NCBI RefSeq assembly: GCF_024498955.1
Contig: NZ_CP093311.1
Coordinates: 868,001-932,000 of the forward strand
DNA: 64,000 nt
Direction of reading: 5' to 3'
Source of the DNA: Thermomonas paludicola
Lineage (GTDB): Bacteria; Pseudomonadota; Gammaproteobacteria; Xanthomonadales; Xanthomonadaceae
Below, piece after piece: positions 44,718 through 53,584 of the stretch. The translations under genes were made by a program, and so were the position numbers. The notes beneath the pieces were generated by a model that ran no database searches, was not told the DNA's origin, and saw only the letters and a list, made by a program, of their open reading frames with translations. Each line of letters starts with the position of its first letter. Within the stretch, counting starts at the first letter, position 1.

Positions 44718-47086
44718 CGCGAGGGAACCCGAGTCAGGCGCAGGGCGTTGGCGGTGACCGCCAGCGAGGACAGGGCCATGCCCAGGGCGGCCAGCCACGG
44801 CGTGACCATGCCCGCGGCCGCCAGCGGCAAGGCCAGCAGGTTGTAGCCGATCGCCCACGCCAGGTTCTGGCGAATGATGCGGCGGGTGCGCCTTGCGATC
44901 TCGATGGCCGCCGGCACGTTGCCCAGCGAACTGCCCGACAGCACGAAATCGGCGGCGCGTTGTGCCAATGCCGCGCCGTCGCCGATGGCCAGCGAAACGT
45001 CGGCGCCGGCCAGCACCGGGGCGTCGTTGAGGCCATCGCCGACCATCGCCACGACCTTGCCCGCCTCTTGCAGGCCACGAACCAGCGCCAGCTTGTTTTC
45101 CGGCGATTGCCGGGCATGGGCATCGGCAATCCCCATTGCCTGTGCCAGGCGCTGCACCGGCGCGCTGGCGTCGCCGCTGGCCAGGTGCAGGGCCAGTCCC
45201 TGTTCGCGCAGGCGTGCGACGGCCTTCGCGGCGTCGGGACGTTCGCGCTCGGCGAACGCGAAGCGCGCGCGCCCGCCGCCATCGTTGCCCAGCCAGACCG
45301 CACCGTCGTCGCTGTCGGCGATGGCGAACGGCGCACTGCCGATCCGCCAGTAGCGCCCCTCGACCAGCCCTTCCACGCCCTGGCCTGCCACCGCGCGCAC
45401 GTCGCTGGCTGGCGGCACATGGGCCACGTTGGCGAATGCCGCCGCCAGCGGGTGACTGCTGTCGCGTTCCAGCGCGGCAGCAATGCGCAGGGCCGCATCG
45501 GCATCGATGCCAACGCAGGCATCCACGCGTTGCAGATGCGGCTTGCCATCGCCGAGGGTGCCGGTTTTGTCGAACACCACATCGCTGGTACGCGCCAGCC
45601 GCTCCAGTGCATCCGGCCGCACTGCCAGCACGCCGATCTTCGCCAAGGCGCCATGCGCGGCCGCCAGCGCGGCGGGCACCGCCAGCGACAGGGCGCACGG
45701 GCAGCTGATCACCAGCAAGGCCAGCACCACTTCGAACGCATGCGCCGGGTCGTGCACGCGCCACCACGCATACACCACGGTGGCCGCCAGCAGCAGGCTG
45801 GCGACGAACCAACCGGCGATGCGTTCGGTGCCGCGCGCAAGCGCGGGGCGGTGCGCCTGCGCTTGCTCCACAAGCCGCGCCAGTTCGGCCAAGCGGGTGC
45901 CGGTGCCGACGCGGGTGACGTGGATTCTTGCGGCATGTTCGCGGCAGGCCGTGCCGGCAAACACGGCGTCGCCCGCGTGCTTGCCGACTGCGGCCGATTC
46001 GCCGGTCAGCAGGGATTCTTCGAAGTGCGCGCTTGCATCCAGCAGCACGCCGTCGGCCGGCACCGGCTCACCCACCGCCACCCGCACGATGTCATCCACC
46101 GCCAGCGCCTCCACCGGCACCGACTCGCGGTTGCCATCGGCCAGTTCGCGGGTGACGAACGCCGGCCGCGCCCGCGCCAGCGCATCCACCTGCGCGCTGG
46201 CAATCCCGCGCGCGCGTTGCTCCAATTGGCGGGCCACCAGCAGCAGGAACACGAACATCACCGCGGCGTCGTACCAGACATGGACGCCGCCGCGCACGGT
46301 CTCGACGGTGCTGGCGCCCCACGCCAGCAGGGTGGAGCCGGCGATCAGCACATCCATCCCCAGGCGCCGGCCGCGCAGCTCGTTCCATGCGCCGAGCAGG
46401 AACGGCCAGCCGGCCCAGAACACCACCGGCGTGGCCACCATGAAGGTGATCCAGCGGAAGAAGTCGCGGGTGGGCAGTGGCATTTGTCCGCGGATATCAA
46501 GGTACAGCGCCTCGGCGAACATCATCGCCTGCATCGCGCCGATGCCGGCCAGCCCGATGCGCAGCAGGTCGCGGTTGCGTTCGCTGCGGCGCGCGCGTTC
46601 GCGCGCTTCACCGGTCGCCAGATAGGGCCGATAGCCGAGTGCCGCCAACCGCGCCAGCAGGGTCGACAACGTTGCTTGACGCGGATCCCAGGCGATGCGG
46701 ATGCGCCCGGTGATGGCATTGGCGCTGGAGTCCAGCACGCCGTCCTCGTGCGCCAGGGCGCGGTCGATCAGCCAGGCGCAGGCGGCGCAGCGCATGCCGT
46801 CGGTGAGGACGGTGATTTCGCGGCCACCCTCGACGTCGCGCGCGTGGCCGGCCAGCAGCTCTTCGCGATCCCAGGCCGCCAACGCCGGCGCATCGGCATC
46901 CACCCGGCCGGCCGGCACGCTGCGCAAGCGGTAGTAATCCTGCAGATGGGCATCCTGGATCCAGCGCGACGCTGCCGCGCAGCCGTCGCAACAGAAGGCG
47001 TGGTCGTTGCCGTCGATGCTGGCGCGCACTGGCGCCTGCGGCAGCACGTCGCCGCAGTGGTGGCAGGTCCCTGCGCTTGCGTTCAC
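44714..47086 (-). CDS. ccoI: Copper-translocating P1-type ATPase CcoI/FixI
   Basis: A 790-residue copper pump needed for cbb3 biogenesis. An N-terminal cysteine-rich zinc-binding-like segment (CHHC at 8-11, CCDGC at 32-36) precedes a heavy-metal domain with MRCAAC (Cys100, Cys103), eight membrane helices, the transport motif SCPC, the phosphorylation motif DKTGT and the GDGLNDAP hinge. The GTG at 47086 is used: it follows the ccoH stop by four bases, and an upstream in-frame start would lie inside ccoH. Motifs are intact. Confidence 0.95.
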   Translation of the reverse strand: MNASAGTCHHCGDVLPQAPVRASIDGNDHAFCCDGCAAASRWIQDAHLQDYYRLRSVPAGRVDADAPALAAWDREELLAGHARDVEGGREITVLTDGMRCAACAWLIDRALAHEDGVLDSSANAITGRIRIAWDPRQATLSTLLARLAALGYRPYLATGEARERARRSERNRDLLRIGLAGIGAMQAMMFAEALYLDIRGQMPLPTRDFFRWITFMVATPVVFWAGWPFLLGAWNELRGRRLGMDVLIAGSTLLAWGASTVETVRGGVHVWYDAAVMFVFLLLVARQLEQRARGIASAQVDALARARPAFVTRELADGNRESVPVEALAVDDIVRVAVGEPVPADGVLLDASAHFEESLLTGESAAVGKHAGDAVFAGTACREHAARIHVTRVGTGTRLAELARLVEQAQAHRPALARGTERIAGWFVASLLLAATVVYAWWRVHDPAHAFEVVLALLVISCPCALSLAVPAALAAAHGALAKIGVLAVRPDALERLARTSDVVFDKTGTLGDGKPHLQRVDACVGIDADAALRIAAALERDSSHPLAAAFANVAHVPPASDVRAVAGQGVEGLVEGRYWRIGSAPFAIADSDDGAVWLGNDGGGRARFAFAERERPDAAKAVARLREQGLALHLASGDASAPVQRLAQAMGIADAHARQSPENKLALVRGLQEAGKVVAMVGDGLNDAPVLAGADVSLAIGDGAALAQRAADFVLSGSSLGNVPAAIEIARRTRRIIRQNLAWAIGYNLLALPLAAAGMVTPWLAALGMALSSLAVTANALRLTRVPSR

Positions 47087-47090
47087 GGGA

Positions 47091-47603
47091 TTACGGCTGC
47101 GCGTCGTCCAGCGCCGGTCGCAGTTGCGCGGCCAGCTGGCCGCGTGGCATCCGGCCGCGCAGGCGCCAGCCGTCGCCCTTGGCGGGCGCCAGCTGCAGCA
47201 ACCAGTCGTGGTCGAGTGCCGGCTTGGCGTCAACGCGCCAGCCGGTATCGGTGGCGGCAAGCGCCAGTGCCATGTCGTCGGCGGCGCGGGTGGGGTGGTG
47301 CAAATGCAAGGTCAGCGTTGCCTTGCGGTCGAAGTCACCGGTCACCGGAATGACCTCGACGTAGCCGTGTTCATCGTCGATGCGTGCAATCGCGGCCAGG
47401 TTGCGCTGGGCGGCGCGCCCGTCCGGGCCGAGGTCCACCTGCTGGGCCTGCCCGGTGCTTTGCACCTTGTCCGGCACCACGTCCATCGGGCCATCCTTGT
47501 TGGCCACCACGTACATGATGATGCTGCCGACCACGACGGCCCCGACCAGCACCACCATCAGCCACACCACCGGCTGCCGCCAAGGTGAAGATTTCTGTTC
47601 CAC
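47091..47603 (-). CDS. ccoH: FixH/CcoH family protein
   Basis: A 170-residue protein with one N-terminal transmembrane helix (about 10-33, preceded by SPWRQPVVWL) and a periplasmic domain matching FixH, including the N-terminal NKDGPMDVVPD region. CcoH is a stable subunit or assembly partner of cbb3 oxidase. It lies between ccoG and ccoI, as expected. Confidence 0.93.
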   Translation of the reverse strand: MEQKSSPWRQPVVWLMVVLVGAVVVGSIIMYVVANKDGPMDVVPDKVQSTGQAQQVDLGPDGRAAQRNLAAIARIDDEHGYVEVIPVTGDFDRKATLTLHLHHPTRAADDMALALAATDTGWRVDAKPALDHDWLLQLAPAKGDGWRLRGRMPRGQLAAQLRPALDDAQP

Positions 47604-47618
47604 TGGGTGTGTCCTCGC

Positions 47619-49166
47619 TTACATCGGACCGAAGAAAGTGCTGTCCACGCGCGCCTTCGCGCTGCCGTCGGTGGCCTCGATCACGAAGGCCAGGCCGTGG
47701 CGCCCCGTGATGCCGTTGGCTGCACCGACCTCGACTTCCTGCGCCAGCACGGTGCCAGCCGGGACGCGCACGATCAGCGGCGCATCCTTCAGCGTCAGCA
47801 CGGCGTTGTCGGCAGGCTCGATGCGCACGCGATAGCTGTGGTCGGCGTCGGTCTTGTTCACCAGCTTCAGCGTGTAGCCGTTGGCGACATGGTCGCCTTG
47901 TTGCTGGTACAGCGCATTGCGGTCGCGCAGCACATCGGCGATCAATGGACTGCGGTTGATCACGCCCCACGTCCACGCGGCGACCAGTGCCGTCAACAGC
48001 GCTGCATAGACGAAAATGCGCGGGCGCAGCACCCGTCCGCCGTGTCCATCCAGCGCCTGCTGGGTGGTGTAGCGGATCAGCCCGTGCGGCATGCCCATCT
48101 TGTCCATCACGTCGTCGCAGGCATCGATGCAGGCGCCGCAGGCGATGCACTCGTACTGCAGGCCATTGCGGATGTCGATCCCGACCGGGCACACCTGCAC
48201 GCACATCGTGCAATCGATGCAGTCGCCGAGCTCGTCCGGCTCGAACTTGGGCAACGGCGCCGCCTCTGCATGGGTCTCGAAGGTGATGGTGCCGGCTGCC
48301 TGTAGGCGTGCCTGCGCAGCGCTGGGGTGCTGGCTGGCGCGGAACACGTAGTCGTAGGCGGTTTGGATATCCAGCAGGCCGCGCGCGCGCTGCAGCACGC
48401 TCACGAGGCCGCGCTTGCGCGGGCCGCGTGGTTCGCCGCGCATCGGGTCGTAGGCGATGATCAGGGTGTCACGGTCGAACATGGCGCTCTGGAAGCGCGC
48501 ATACGGGCACATGTACTTGCACACCTGCTCGCGCAGGATGCCGGCATTGCCCCAGGTGGCCAGCGAATAGAACAGCACCCAGAAGGTTTCCCAGCCATTC
48601 CAGTCGAAGGGCAGGATGCGTGCGCCCAGGCTGGCGATGGGGGTGAAGAAGCCGACGAAGGTGAAGCCGGTCCACAGCGCAAACACCAGCCAGAGCGCAT
48701 GCTTGGCGCCCTTGCGCAGGATCTTTTCGCGGTTCCACGGGCCGGCGTCCAGCTTCATCCGCTTGGCGCGGTCGCCCTCGGTCCAGCGTTCCATCCACAG
48801 GAAACACTCGGTCCAGACCGTTTGCGGGCAGGCATAGCCGCACCACAGGCGGCCCGCCAGCGCCGTGGTGAAGAACAAGGTGAAGGCCAGGACCATCAGC
48901 AGCAGGGCCAGCAGGCTGAAATCCTGCGGCCAGAAGGTCAGGCCGAAGACATGGAACTTGCGTGCCGGCAGGTCGAACAACACCGCCTGGCGGCCATCCC
49001 ATGTGAGCCACGGGAACACGTAGTACATGCCCAACAGCCAGAACACGGCCAGTTTGCGCAGCCGGTCGAAGCGCCCGGACACGTCGCGCGGATACACCTT
49101 GCGCTCGCTCACATAGACGGAATCGCCGCCGGAATCCAGCAGATCGATGTCGATGCGTTTGCTCAC
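47619..49166 (-). CDS. ccoG: cbb3 oxidase accessory protein CcoG (FixG, 4Fe-4S)
   Basis: A 515-residue membrane protein with about five transmembrane helices and a ferredoxin-like domain carrying two cluster motifs, CIDCTMCVQVCPVG and CIACGACIDACDD. A C-terminal immunoglobulin-like periplasmic domain follows the last helix (about 375-515). CcoG reduces Cu(II) during cbb3 copper-centre assembly. Confidence 0.95.
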   Translation of the reverse strand: MSKRIDIDLLDSGGDSVYVSERKVYPRDVSGRFDRLRKLAVFWLLGMYYVFPWLTWDGRQAVLFDLPARKFHVFGLTFWPQDFSLLALLLMVLAFTLFFTTALAGRLWCGYACPQTVWTECFLWMERWTEGDRAKRMKLDAGPWNREKILRKGAKHALWLVFALWTGFTFVGFFTPIASLGARILPFDWNGWETFWVLFYSLATWGNAGILREQVCKYMCPYARFQSAMFDRDTLIIAYDPMRGEPRGPRKRGLVSVLQRARGLLDIQTAYDYVFRASQHPSAAQARLQAAGTITFETHAEAAPLPKFEPDELGDCIDCTMCVQVCPVGIDIRNGLQYECIACGACIDACDDVMDKMGMPHGLIRYTTQQALDGHGGRVLRPRIFVYAALLTALVAAWTWGVINRSPLIADVLRDRNALYQQQGDHVANGYTLKLVNKTDADHSYRVRIEPADNAVLTLKDAPLIVRVPAGTVLAQEVEVGAANGITGRHGLAFVIEATDGSAKARVDSTFFGPM

Positions 49167-49173
49167 GGCTTTG

Positions 49174-49467
49174 CTACCTGGTTCTGGGTCCGTTGAAGCG
49201 GCTGGAAGGCCGCAGCAGGATCCAGGTGAAGAGGCTGGACGACGCCGTCGCCAGCCAGAAAGTGAAAAACCCGAGGGTGTAGCCGAGGCCGCGGGTGATC
49301 GGCAGGTGCGGGAACGTCAGGTCGCGCAGTTCCAGCGGATCGATGAAGGCGAAGAACACCATCGTCGCCACCCCGGCCGCGAAGAAGCTGGGCCACAGGA
49401 TGGCCCCGATCCGCTGCGCCAGTGGGCGCGGCGGATGGTCGAAGTCGGGGGTGGTAAAGGGGGTCAT
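49174..49467 (-). CDS. Unknown two-helix membrane protein in the cco operon
   Basis: A 97-residue protein with two hydrophobic segments (about 22-43 and 64-87) and the motif FAFIDPLELRDLTFPHLP between them. It overlaps ccoP by four bases and precedes ccoG by seven, so it is firmly inside the operon. I do not recognise a characterised family. Its place between the structural and assembly genes suggests an assembly or stability role. Confidence 0.85.
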   Translation of the reverse strand: MTPFTTPDFDHPPRPLAQRIGAILWPSFFAAGVATMVFFAFIDPLELRDLTFPHLPITRGLGYTLGFFTFWLATASSSLFTWILLRPSSRFNGPRTR

Positions 49468-50399
49468 TGCGGGGTCGGGGTGCCTGGCTTGGCCTGGTGG
49501 GAGAGCGACCAGACGTAGGCCGCGACCAGGCGGGAGCGGGTATCGCCCAGTATTTTACCCCAGGCCGGCATGACGCCGTGACGGCCGTTGGCGATGGTTT
49601 CGTGCAGGACAGCGCGGCTGTCGCCGTACAGCCAGTAGCTGTCGGTCAGGTCAGGCGCACCGACTTTCTGGTCGCCCTTGCCGTCCTTGCCGTGACAGGC
49701 CACGCACACGCCTTCGAACAGGGTCTTGCCGCGCGCGGTGGCGTAGTCGGTGCGGCTGCCGCCGTCCTTCTCGCCCAGTTGATGCACGTAGGCGATCACG
49801 TAGTCCACGGCATCGGGGCCGCCCATGCCTTCCAGCACCTTGCCCCAGCTCGGCATCACGCCTTCGCGGCCGTTCAGCACGGTGTGCAGGATCTGCTCGG
49901 GCGAGCCGCCCCAGTGCCAGATGTCATCGGTCAGGTTGGGATAACCCACCGCCCCTCTGGCCGACGAACCGTGGCAGGTGGCGCAGTTGTTGGCGAAAAT
50001 CGACTTGCCCAGCTTGAGCGCCTGCGGATCGCGCGCCAGCGCGTCGATCATCTGGCCCTTGTACGGGGCGAAGGTCTTTTCCAGCTGCGCGTTGGCCAGC
50101 GCCGCTTCCTGGTCGTGCTCGCCCTTCGAGCTCCAGTGGCCGAAGCCCTGATACGTGCCGAAGCCGCCGTACCAGAACAGGTAGCCGAAGGCGAACACGA
50201 TGGCGAAGTAGAAGCCGTTGATCCACCAGCGCGGCATCGGCTTGTTGTATTCGGTGATGTCGCCGTCCCAGTAGTGGCTGGTGTCTTCCGGTTTTGGGTC
50301 GCCGGGGCGGCGCTTGGAGGTCCACCACAGCAGCCAGGCGCAGCCCAGCAGGTTGAACAGCACCAGCGCGATGACATACCAGTTCCATGCGGTGGTCAT
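49464..50399 (-). CDS. ccoP: cbb3 oxidase dihaem cytochrome c subunit CcoP
   Basis: A 311-residue subunit that passes electrons toward CcoO/CcoN. It has two N-terminal transmembrane helices (about 8-26 and 58-78) and two cytochrome c domains with haem motifs CATCH (139-143) and CVACH (232-236). Axial methionines are likely in VMPSWG and VMPAWG. It overlaps ccoQ and the unknown membrane gene by four bases each. Confidence 0.96.
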   Translation of the reverse strand: MTTAWNWYVIALVLFNLLGCAWLLWWTSKRRPGDPKPEDTSHYWDGDITEYNKPMPRWWINGFYFAIVFAFGYLFWYGGFGTYQGFGHWSSKGEHDQEAALANAQLEKTFAPYKGQMIDALARDPQALKLGKSIFANNCATCHGSSARGAVGYPNLTDDIWHWGGSPEQILHTVLNGREGVMPSWGKVLEGMGGPDAVDYVIAYVHQLGEKDGGSRTDYATARGKTLFEGVCVACHGKDGKGDQKVGAPDLTDSYWLYGDSRAVLHETIANGRHGVMPAWGKILGDTRSRLVAAYVWSLSHQAKPGTPTPQ

Positions 50400-50569
50400 G
50401 CGTCCTTCCTCCCCTGGTTGCCGGTGATTTGCTCGCCGGCGGGCACGCCGTCCTCGACCGCCAGGCGTGCGGTGGCTTCGAAACTGCTGCGCAGGCGCGG
50501 CTGCCACGCCCAAGCCCACAGGCCGACGAACAGCAGCAGCAGCAAGGTGGTAATGATTCCGGAAATCAT
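50396..50569 (-). CDS. ccoQ: cbb3 oxidase subunit CcoQ
   Basis: A 57-residue protein with one transmembrane helix (about 3-23) and a short charged tail, found exactly between ccoO and ccoP and overlapping ccoP by four bases. CcoQ stabilises the complex. Sequence conservation in this family is low, so position is the main evidence. Confidence 0.88.
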   Translation of the reverse strand: MISGIITTLLLLLFVGLWAWAWQPRLRSSFEATARLAVEDGVPAGEQITGNQGRKDA

Positions 50570-50573
50570 CTGC

Positions 50574-51188
50574 TCAGTTCCCCCGCGGCGCGTGCTTGCC
50601 GAGGCCTTGCAGGAAGGCCACCAGCGCATCCAGTTCGGTTTTCCCTTCGACGGCGGCAGGCGCGGCCGCGATCTCGGCATCGGAATAGGGATCGCCGAGG
50701 CGCTTGAGCGCGCGCATGTGCGATTGCACGGTGGCGCCGTCGAGCTTGTTCTTTACCAGCCACGGGAAGCCGGGCATGTTGGATTCCGGCACCACGTCGC
50801 GCGGGTTGTTCAAGTGGACGCGATGCCAATCGTCGGAATAGCGGCCGCCGATGCGGGCCAGATCCGGCCCGGTGCGCTTGGAGCCCCACTGGAACGGGCG
50901 GTCATACACCGACTCGCCGGCCAGCGAATAGTGGCCATAGCGCTCGGTTTCGAAGCGCAGCGTGCGCACCATCTGCGAATGGCAGTTGTAGCAGCCTTCG
51001 CGGACATACACGTCGCGCCCGGCCAGCTCCAGCGCGGGGTAGGGTTTCACCCCAGGCAAAGGCTGGATCGCCTCGGCCTGGAACATCAGCGGAACGATTT
51101 CGGCCAGACCACCCAGGGACACGGCGATGGCGACCAGCACGGCCATCAGGCCGATGTTCTTCTCGATTTTTTCGTGTGCGATTCCCAT
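50574..51188 (-). CDS. ccoO: cbb3 oxidase monohaem cytochrome c subunit CcoO
   Basis: A 204-residue subunit with one N-terminal transmembrane anchor (about 12-36) and one haem motif CYNCH (66-70). The [28 protein letters not shown] block is typical, as is the axial-ligand region MPGFPWL. It starts nine bases after ccoN. Confidence 0.96.
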   Translation of the reverse strand: MGIAHEKIEKNIGLMAVLVAIAVSLGGLAEIVPLMFQAEAIQPLPGVKPYPALELAGRDVYVREGCYNCHSQMVRTLRFETERYGHYSLAGESVYDRPFQWGSKRTGPDLARIGGRYSDDWHRVHLNNPRDVVPESNMPGFPWLVKNKLDGATVQSHMRALKRLGDPYSDAEIAAAPAAVEGKTELDALVAFLQGLGKHAPRGN

Positions 51189-51197
51189 GTCGTGTCC

Positions 51198-52637
51198 TCA
51201 GGCCTGGGCTTCAGCGGTATCGGGAACCAGGATCGGATGCTCGGCAACGCCGTGCGCCTGCTGCCAGGTGCGCCACATATGCCAGGCCATCAGGCACATG
51301 CCCGACAGAATCAGCAGCCCGCCCAGCAGGCGGCCCAGATAGTACGGATAGGTGGCCACCAGACCTTCAACGAAGCTGTAGGTCAGGGTGCCGTCGGGGT
51401 TGGTGGCGCGCCACATCAGGCCCTGGGTGATGCCGGCGATCCACATCGAGACGATGTAGAACACCACGCCGATGGTGTGCAGCCAGAAGTGCGTGTCGAT
51501 CAGCCTGGTCGAGTACATCCCCGGCAGGCCCAGCAGGCGCGGGTACAGCGAGTACAGCGAGCCGATCGAGATCATCGCCACCCAACCCAGGGTGCCCGCA
51601 TGCACGTGGCCGATGGTCCAGTCGGTGTAATGCGACAGCGAATTGACCGTCTTGATCGACAGCAGCGGGCCTTCGAAGGTGGCAATCATGTAGAAGCTGA
51701 TCGCCACGATCAGGAACTTCAGGATCGGGTCGGTGCGCAGCTTGTGCCACACGCCCGAGAGCGTGAGGATGCCGTTCATCGCGCCGCCCCAGCTGGGCGC
51801 CAGCAGGATCACCGAGAACACCATGCCCACCGACTGCGCCCAGTCGGGCAGGGCGGTGTAATGCAGGTGGTGCGGGCCGGCCCACATGTAGATGGAGATC
51901 AGCGCCCAGAAGTGGACGATGGACAGGCGGTAGGAGTAGATCGGGCGCTGCGCCTGCTTGGGCACGAAGTAGTACATCATCGCCAGGTAGCCCACGGTCA
52001 GCAGGAACGCCACGCCGTTGTGGCCGTACCACCATTGCGCCATCGCATCCACCGCGCCGCTGTAGACCGAGTACGACTTCCACAGGCTGGCGGGCATCAC
52101 CAGGTTGTTGACGATGTGCAGCAGCGCCACCGCGATCACGTAGGCGCCATAGAACCAGTTGGCGACGTAGATGTGCTTGACCCGGCGCTTGGCGATGGTG
52201 CCGAAAAACAGCCAGCCGTAGGCGATCCAGACAATGGCGATCCACAGGTCGATCGGCCATTCGAGCTCGGCGTATTCCTTGCTTTGGGTGATGCCCAGCG
52301 GCAGGGTGATGACGGCGCTGATCATTGCCGCTTGCCAGCCCCAGAACACGAAGGTGGCCAGCTTGTCGGAGATCAGGCGCACGTGGCAGGTGCGCTGCAC
52401 CACGTACAGCGAGGTGGCGAACAGCACCGAGCCGCCGAAGGCGAAGATCATGCCGTTGGTGTGCAGGGGGCGCAGGCGGCTGTAGGTCAGCCACGGGGTG
52501 TCGAAATTGAGTGCAGGCCAGTACAGCTGCGCGGCGCAGAAGACGCCGACGGCCATGCCGAGGATGCCCCAGAACACGGTGGCAACCGCGAACTGGTGCA
52601 CCACCTTGTCGTTGTAGGTGCCGGTGATGGCTTGCAT
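51198..52637 (-). CDS. ccoN: cbb3-type cytochrome c oxidase catalytic subunit CcoN
   Basis: A 479-residue haem-copper oxidase subunit I of the C family, about twelve helices, holding haem b and the haem b3-CuB centre that reduces oxygen at high affinity. Conserved histidine segments include [31 protein letters not shown] and GPHHLHY, with [18 protein letters not shown] near the C-terminal half. It is the first gene of the cco run and is divergent from the FNR-type gene; no FNR box is visible in the 158 bases between. Confidence 0.97.
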   Translation of the reverse strand: MQAITGTYNDKVVHQFAVATVFWGILGMAVGVFCAAQLYWPALNFDTPWLTYSRLRPLHTNGMIFAFGGSVLFATSLYVVQRTCHVRLISDKLATFVFWGWQAAMISAVITLPLGITQSKEYAELEWPIDLWIAIVWIAYGWLFFGTIAKRRVKHIYVANWFYGAYVIAVALLHIVNNLVMPASLWKSYSVYSGAVDAMAQWWYGHNGVAFLLTVGYLAMMYYFVPKQAQRPIYSYRLSIVHFWALISIYMWAGPHHLHYTALPDWAQSVGMVFSVILLAPSWGGAMNGILTLSGVWHKLRTDPILKFLIVAISFYMIATFEGPLLSIKTVNSLSHYTDWTIGHVHAGTLGWVAMISIGSLYSLYPRLLGLPGMYSTRLIDTHFWLHTIGVVFYIVSMWIAGITQGLMWRATNPDGTLTYSFVEGLVATYPYYLGRLLGGLLILSGMCLMAWHMWRTWQQAHGVAEHPILVPDTAEAQA

Positions 52638-52703
52638 GCAGGACTCCGGATGGATCGAGAATGTGCTGGCGACCGCTTTGCGGTGGCCTGAAATGCGTTC
52701 GCT

Positions 52704-52735
52704 GCCTCATTCCCGGCAGTTGCCGGGGATGAGGC
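52704..52735. other. Strong hairpin in the ccoN-fnr divergent region
   Basis: GCCTCATTCCCGGC and GCCGGGGATGAGGC pair over 14 positions with one U-G wobble around an AGTT loop. It lies in the middle of the divergent intergenic region and could be a dispersed palindromic repeat, an insulator or a leader structure. TTTT follows at 52743, too weak to call a terminator. Confidence 0.6.
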
Positions 52736-52795
52736 AGGAAAGTTTTGTCTGTATCGCCCATAATTGTAGCCGTGCAGCCTTCCGATGTGCAGACC

Positions 52796-53566
52796 ATGAG
52801 TGAACCCATTCCGCTGGACCTGGCGCGACTGCGCCGTACGTGTGCGGAGTGCTCGCTGCAGATGCTGTGCCTGCCGGCGGGCGTCGATGCCGAGGACGTG
52901 TCGCGCCTGGAGGCGGTGGTGCAGCGGCGGCGACCACTGGTCAAGGGCGAAAGCCTGTTCCGCACCGGCGATCCGCTGCGCGCCCTGTACGTGGCCAGCG
53001 AGGGGACGTTCAAGACCGTGGTGGTGAATGCCTCGGGTGAAGAACACGTGCTCGGGTTTCATCTGCCGGGCGAGCTGTTCGGGTTGGACGCGATCGGCAG
53101 CGGCCTGCATCGCTGCGAGGCCGTGGCGCTGACCGATGCGCGCGTGTGCGAGTTGCCTTACGCGCACCTGGCGTCGATCGCGGCCCATGTGCCCAGCCTG
53201 CAGCACCAGTTGCTGCGCGTGATCGGGCAGAGCGCCGACCGCGACCACGACCACGTGGACGTGCTGTCGCGCCGTCAGGCCAGCGAGCGCATCGCCCTGT
53301 TCGTGCATGGACTGAGCGAGCGCTATCGGCGCATCGGCCGGCCGGCCGATGATTTTCACCTGCCGATGAGCCGCGACGAGATTGCGCGCTATCTGGGCCT
53401 GGTGCTGGAAACGGTCAGCCGCGGCTTCAGCCGGCTTCACGAAGACGGCATCATCGAAGTGCATGGGCGGCGTGTGCGCATCCTCGACGGCCGCGCGCTG
53501 AGCACGGCAGCCAATGGTTGCGAGGGTGACCAGAGCCCGCAACCCGGCAAGCGCGGGCGTGCTTGA
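52796..53566 (+). CDS. fnr: FNR/ANR-type oxygen-sensing transcription regulator
   Basis: A 256-residue Crp/Fnr-family regulator. Cys16, Cys19 and Cys25 (TCAECSLQMLC) plus Cys107 (LHRCEAV) match the four ligands of the oxygen-labile 4Fe-4S cluster of FNR. The recognition helix LVLETVSRGFSRL has the Glu/Ser/Arg pattern that reads TTGAT half-sites. The ATG at 52796 is chosen; an upstream TTG would add residues before the cluster. It is a good candidate for control of the FNR boxes found near nirK and nadA in this window. Confidence 0.92.
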   Translation: MSEPIPLDLARLRRTCAECSLQMLCLPAGVDAEDVSRLEAVVQRRRPLVKGESLFRTGDPLRALYVASEGTFKTVVVNASGEEHVLGFHLPGELFGLDAIGSGLHRCEAVALTDARVCELPYAHLASIAAHVPSLQHQLLRVIGQSADRDHDHVDVLSRRQASERIALFVHGLSERYRRIGRPADDFHLPMSRDEIARYLGLVLETVSRGFSRLHEDGIIEVHGRRVRILDGRALSTAANGCEGDQSPQPGKRGRA

Positions 53567-53584
53567 CGCCCGTCCCGCGGGGCG

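Noticed and set aside
49467..52691. 1074-codon open frame opposite ccoNOQP
   Set aside because: Antisense shadow of well-defined cytochrome oxidase genes.
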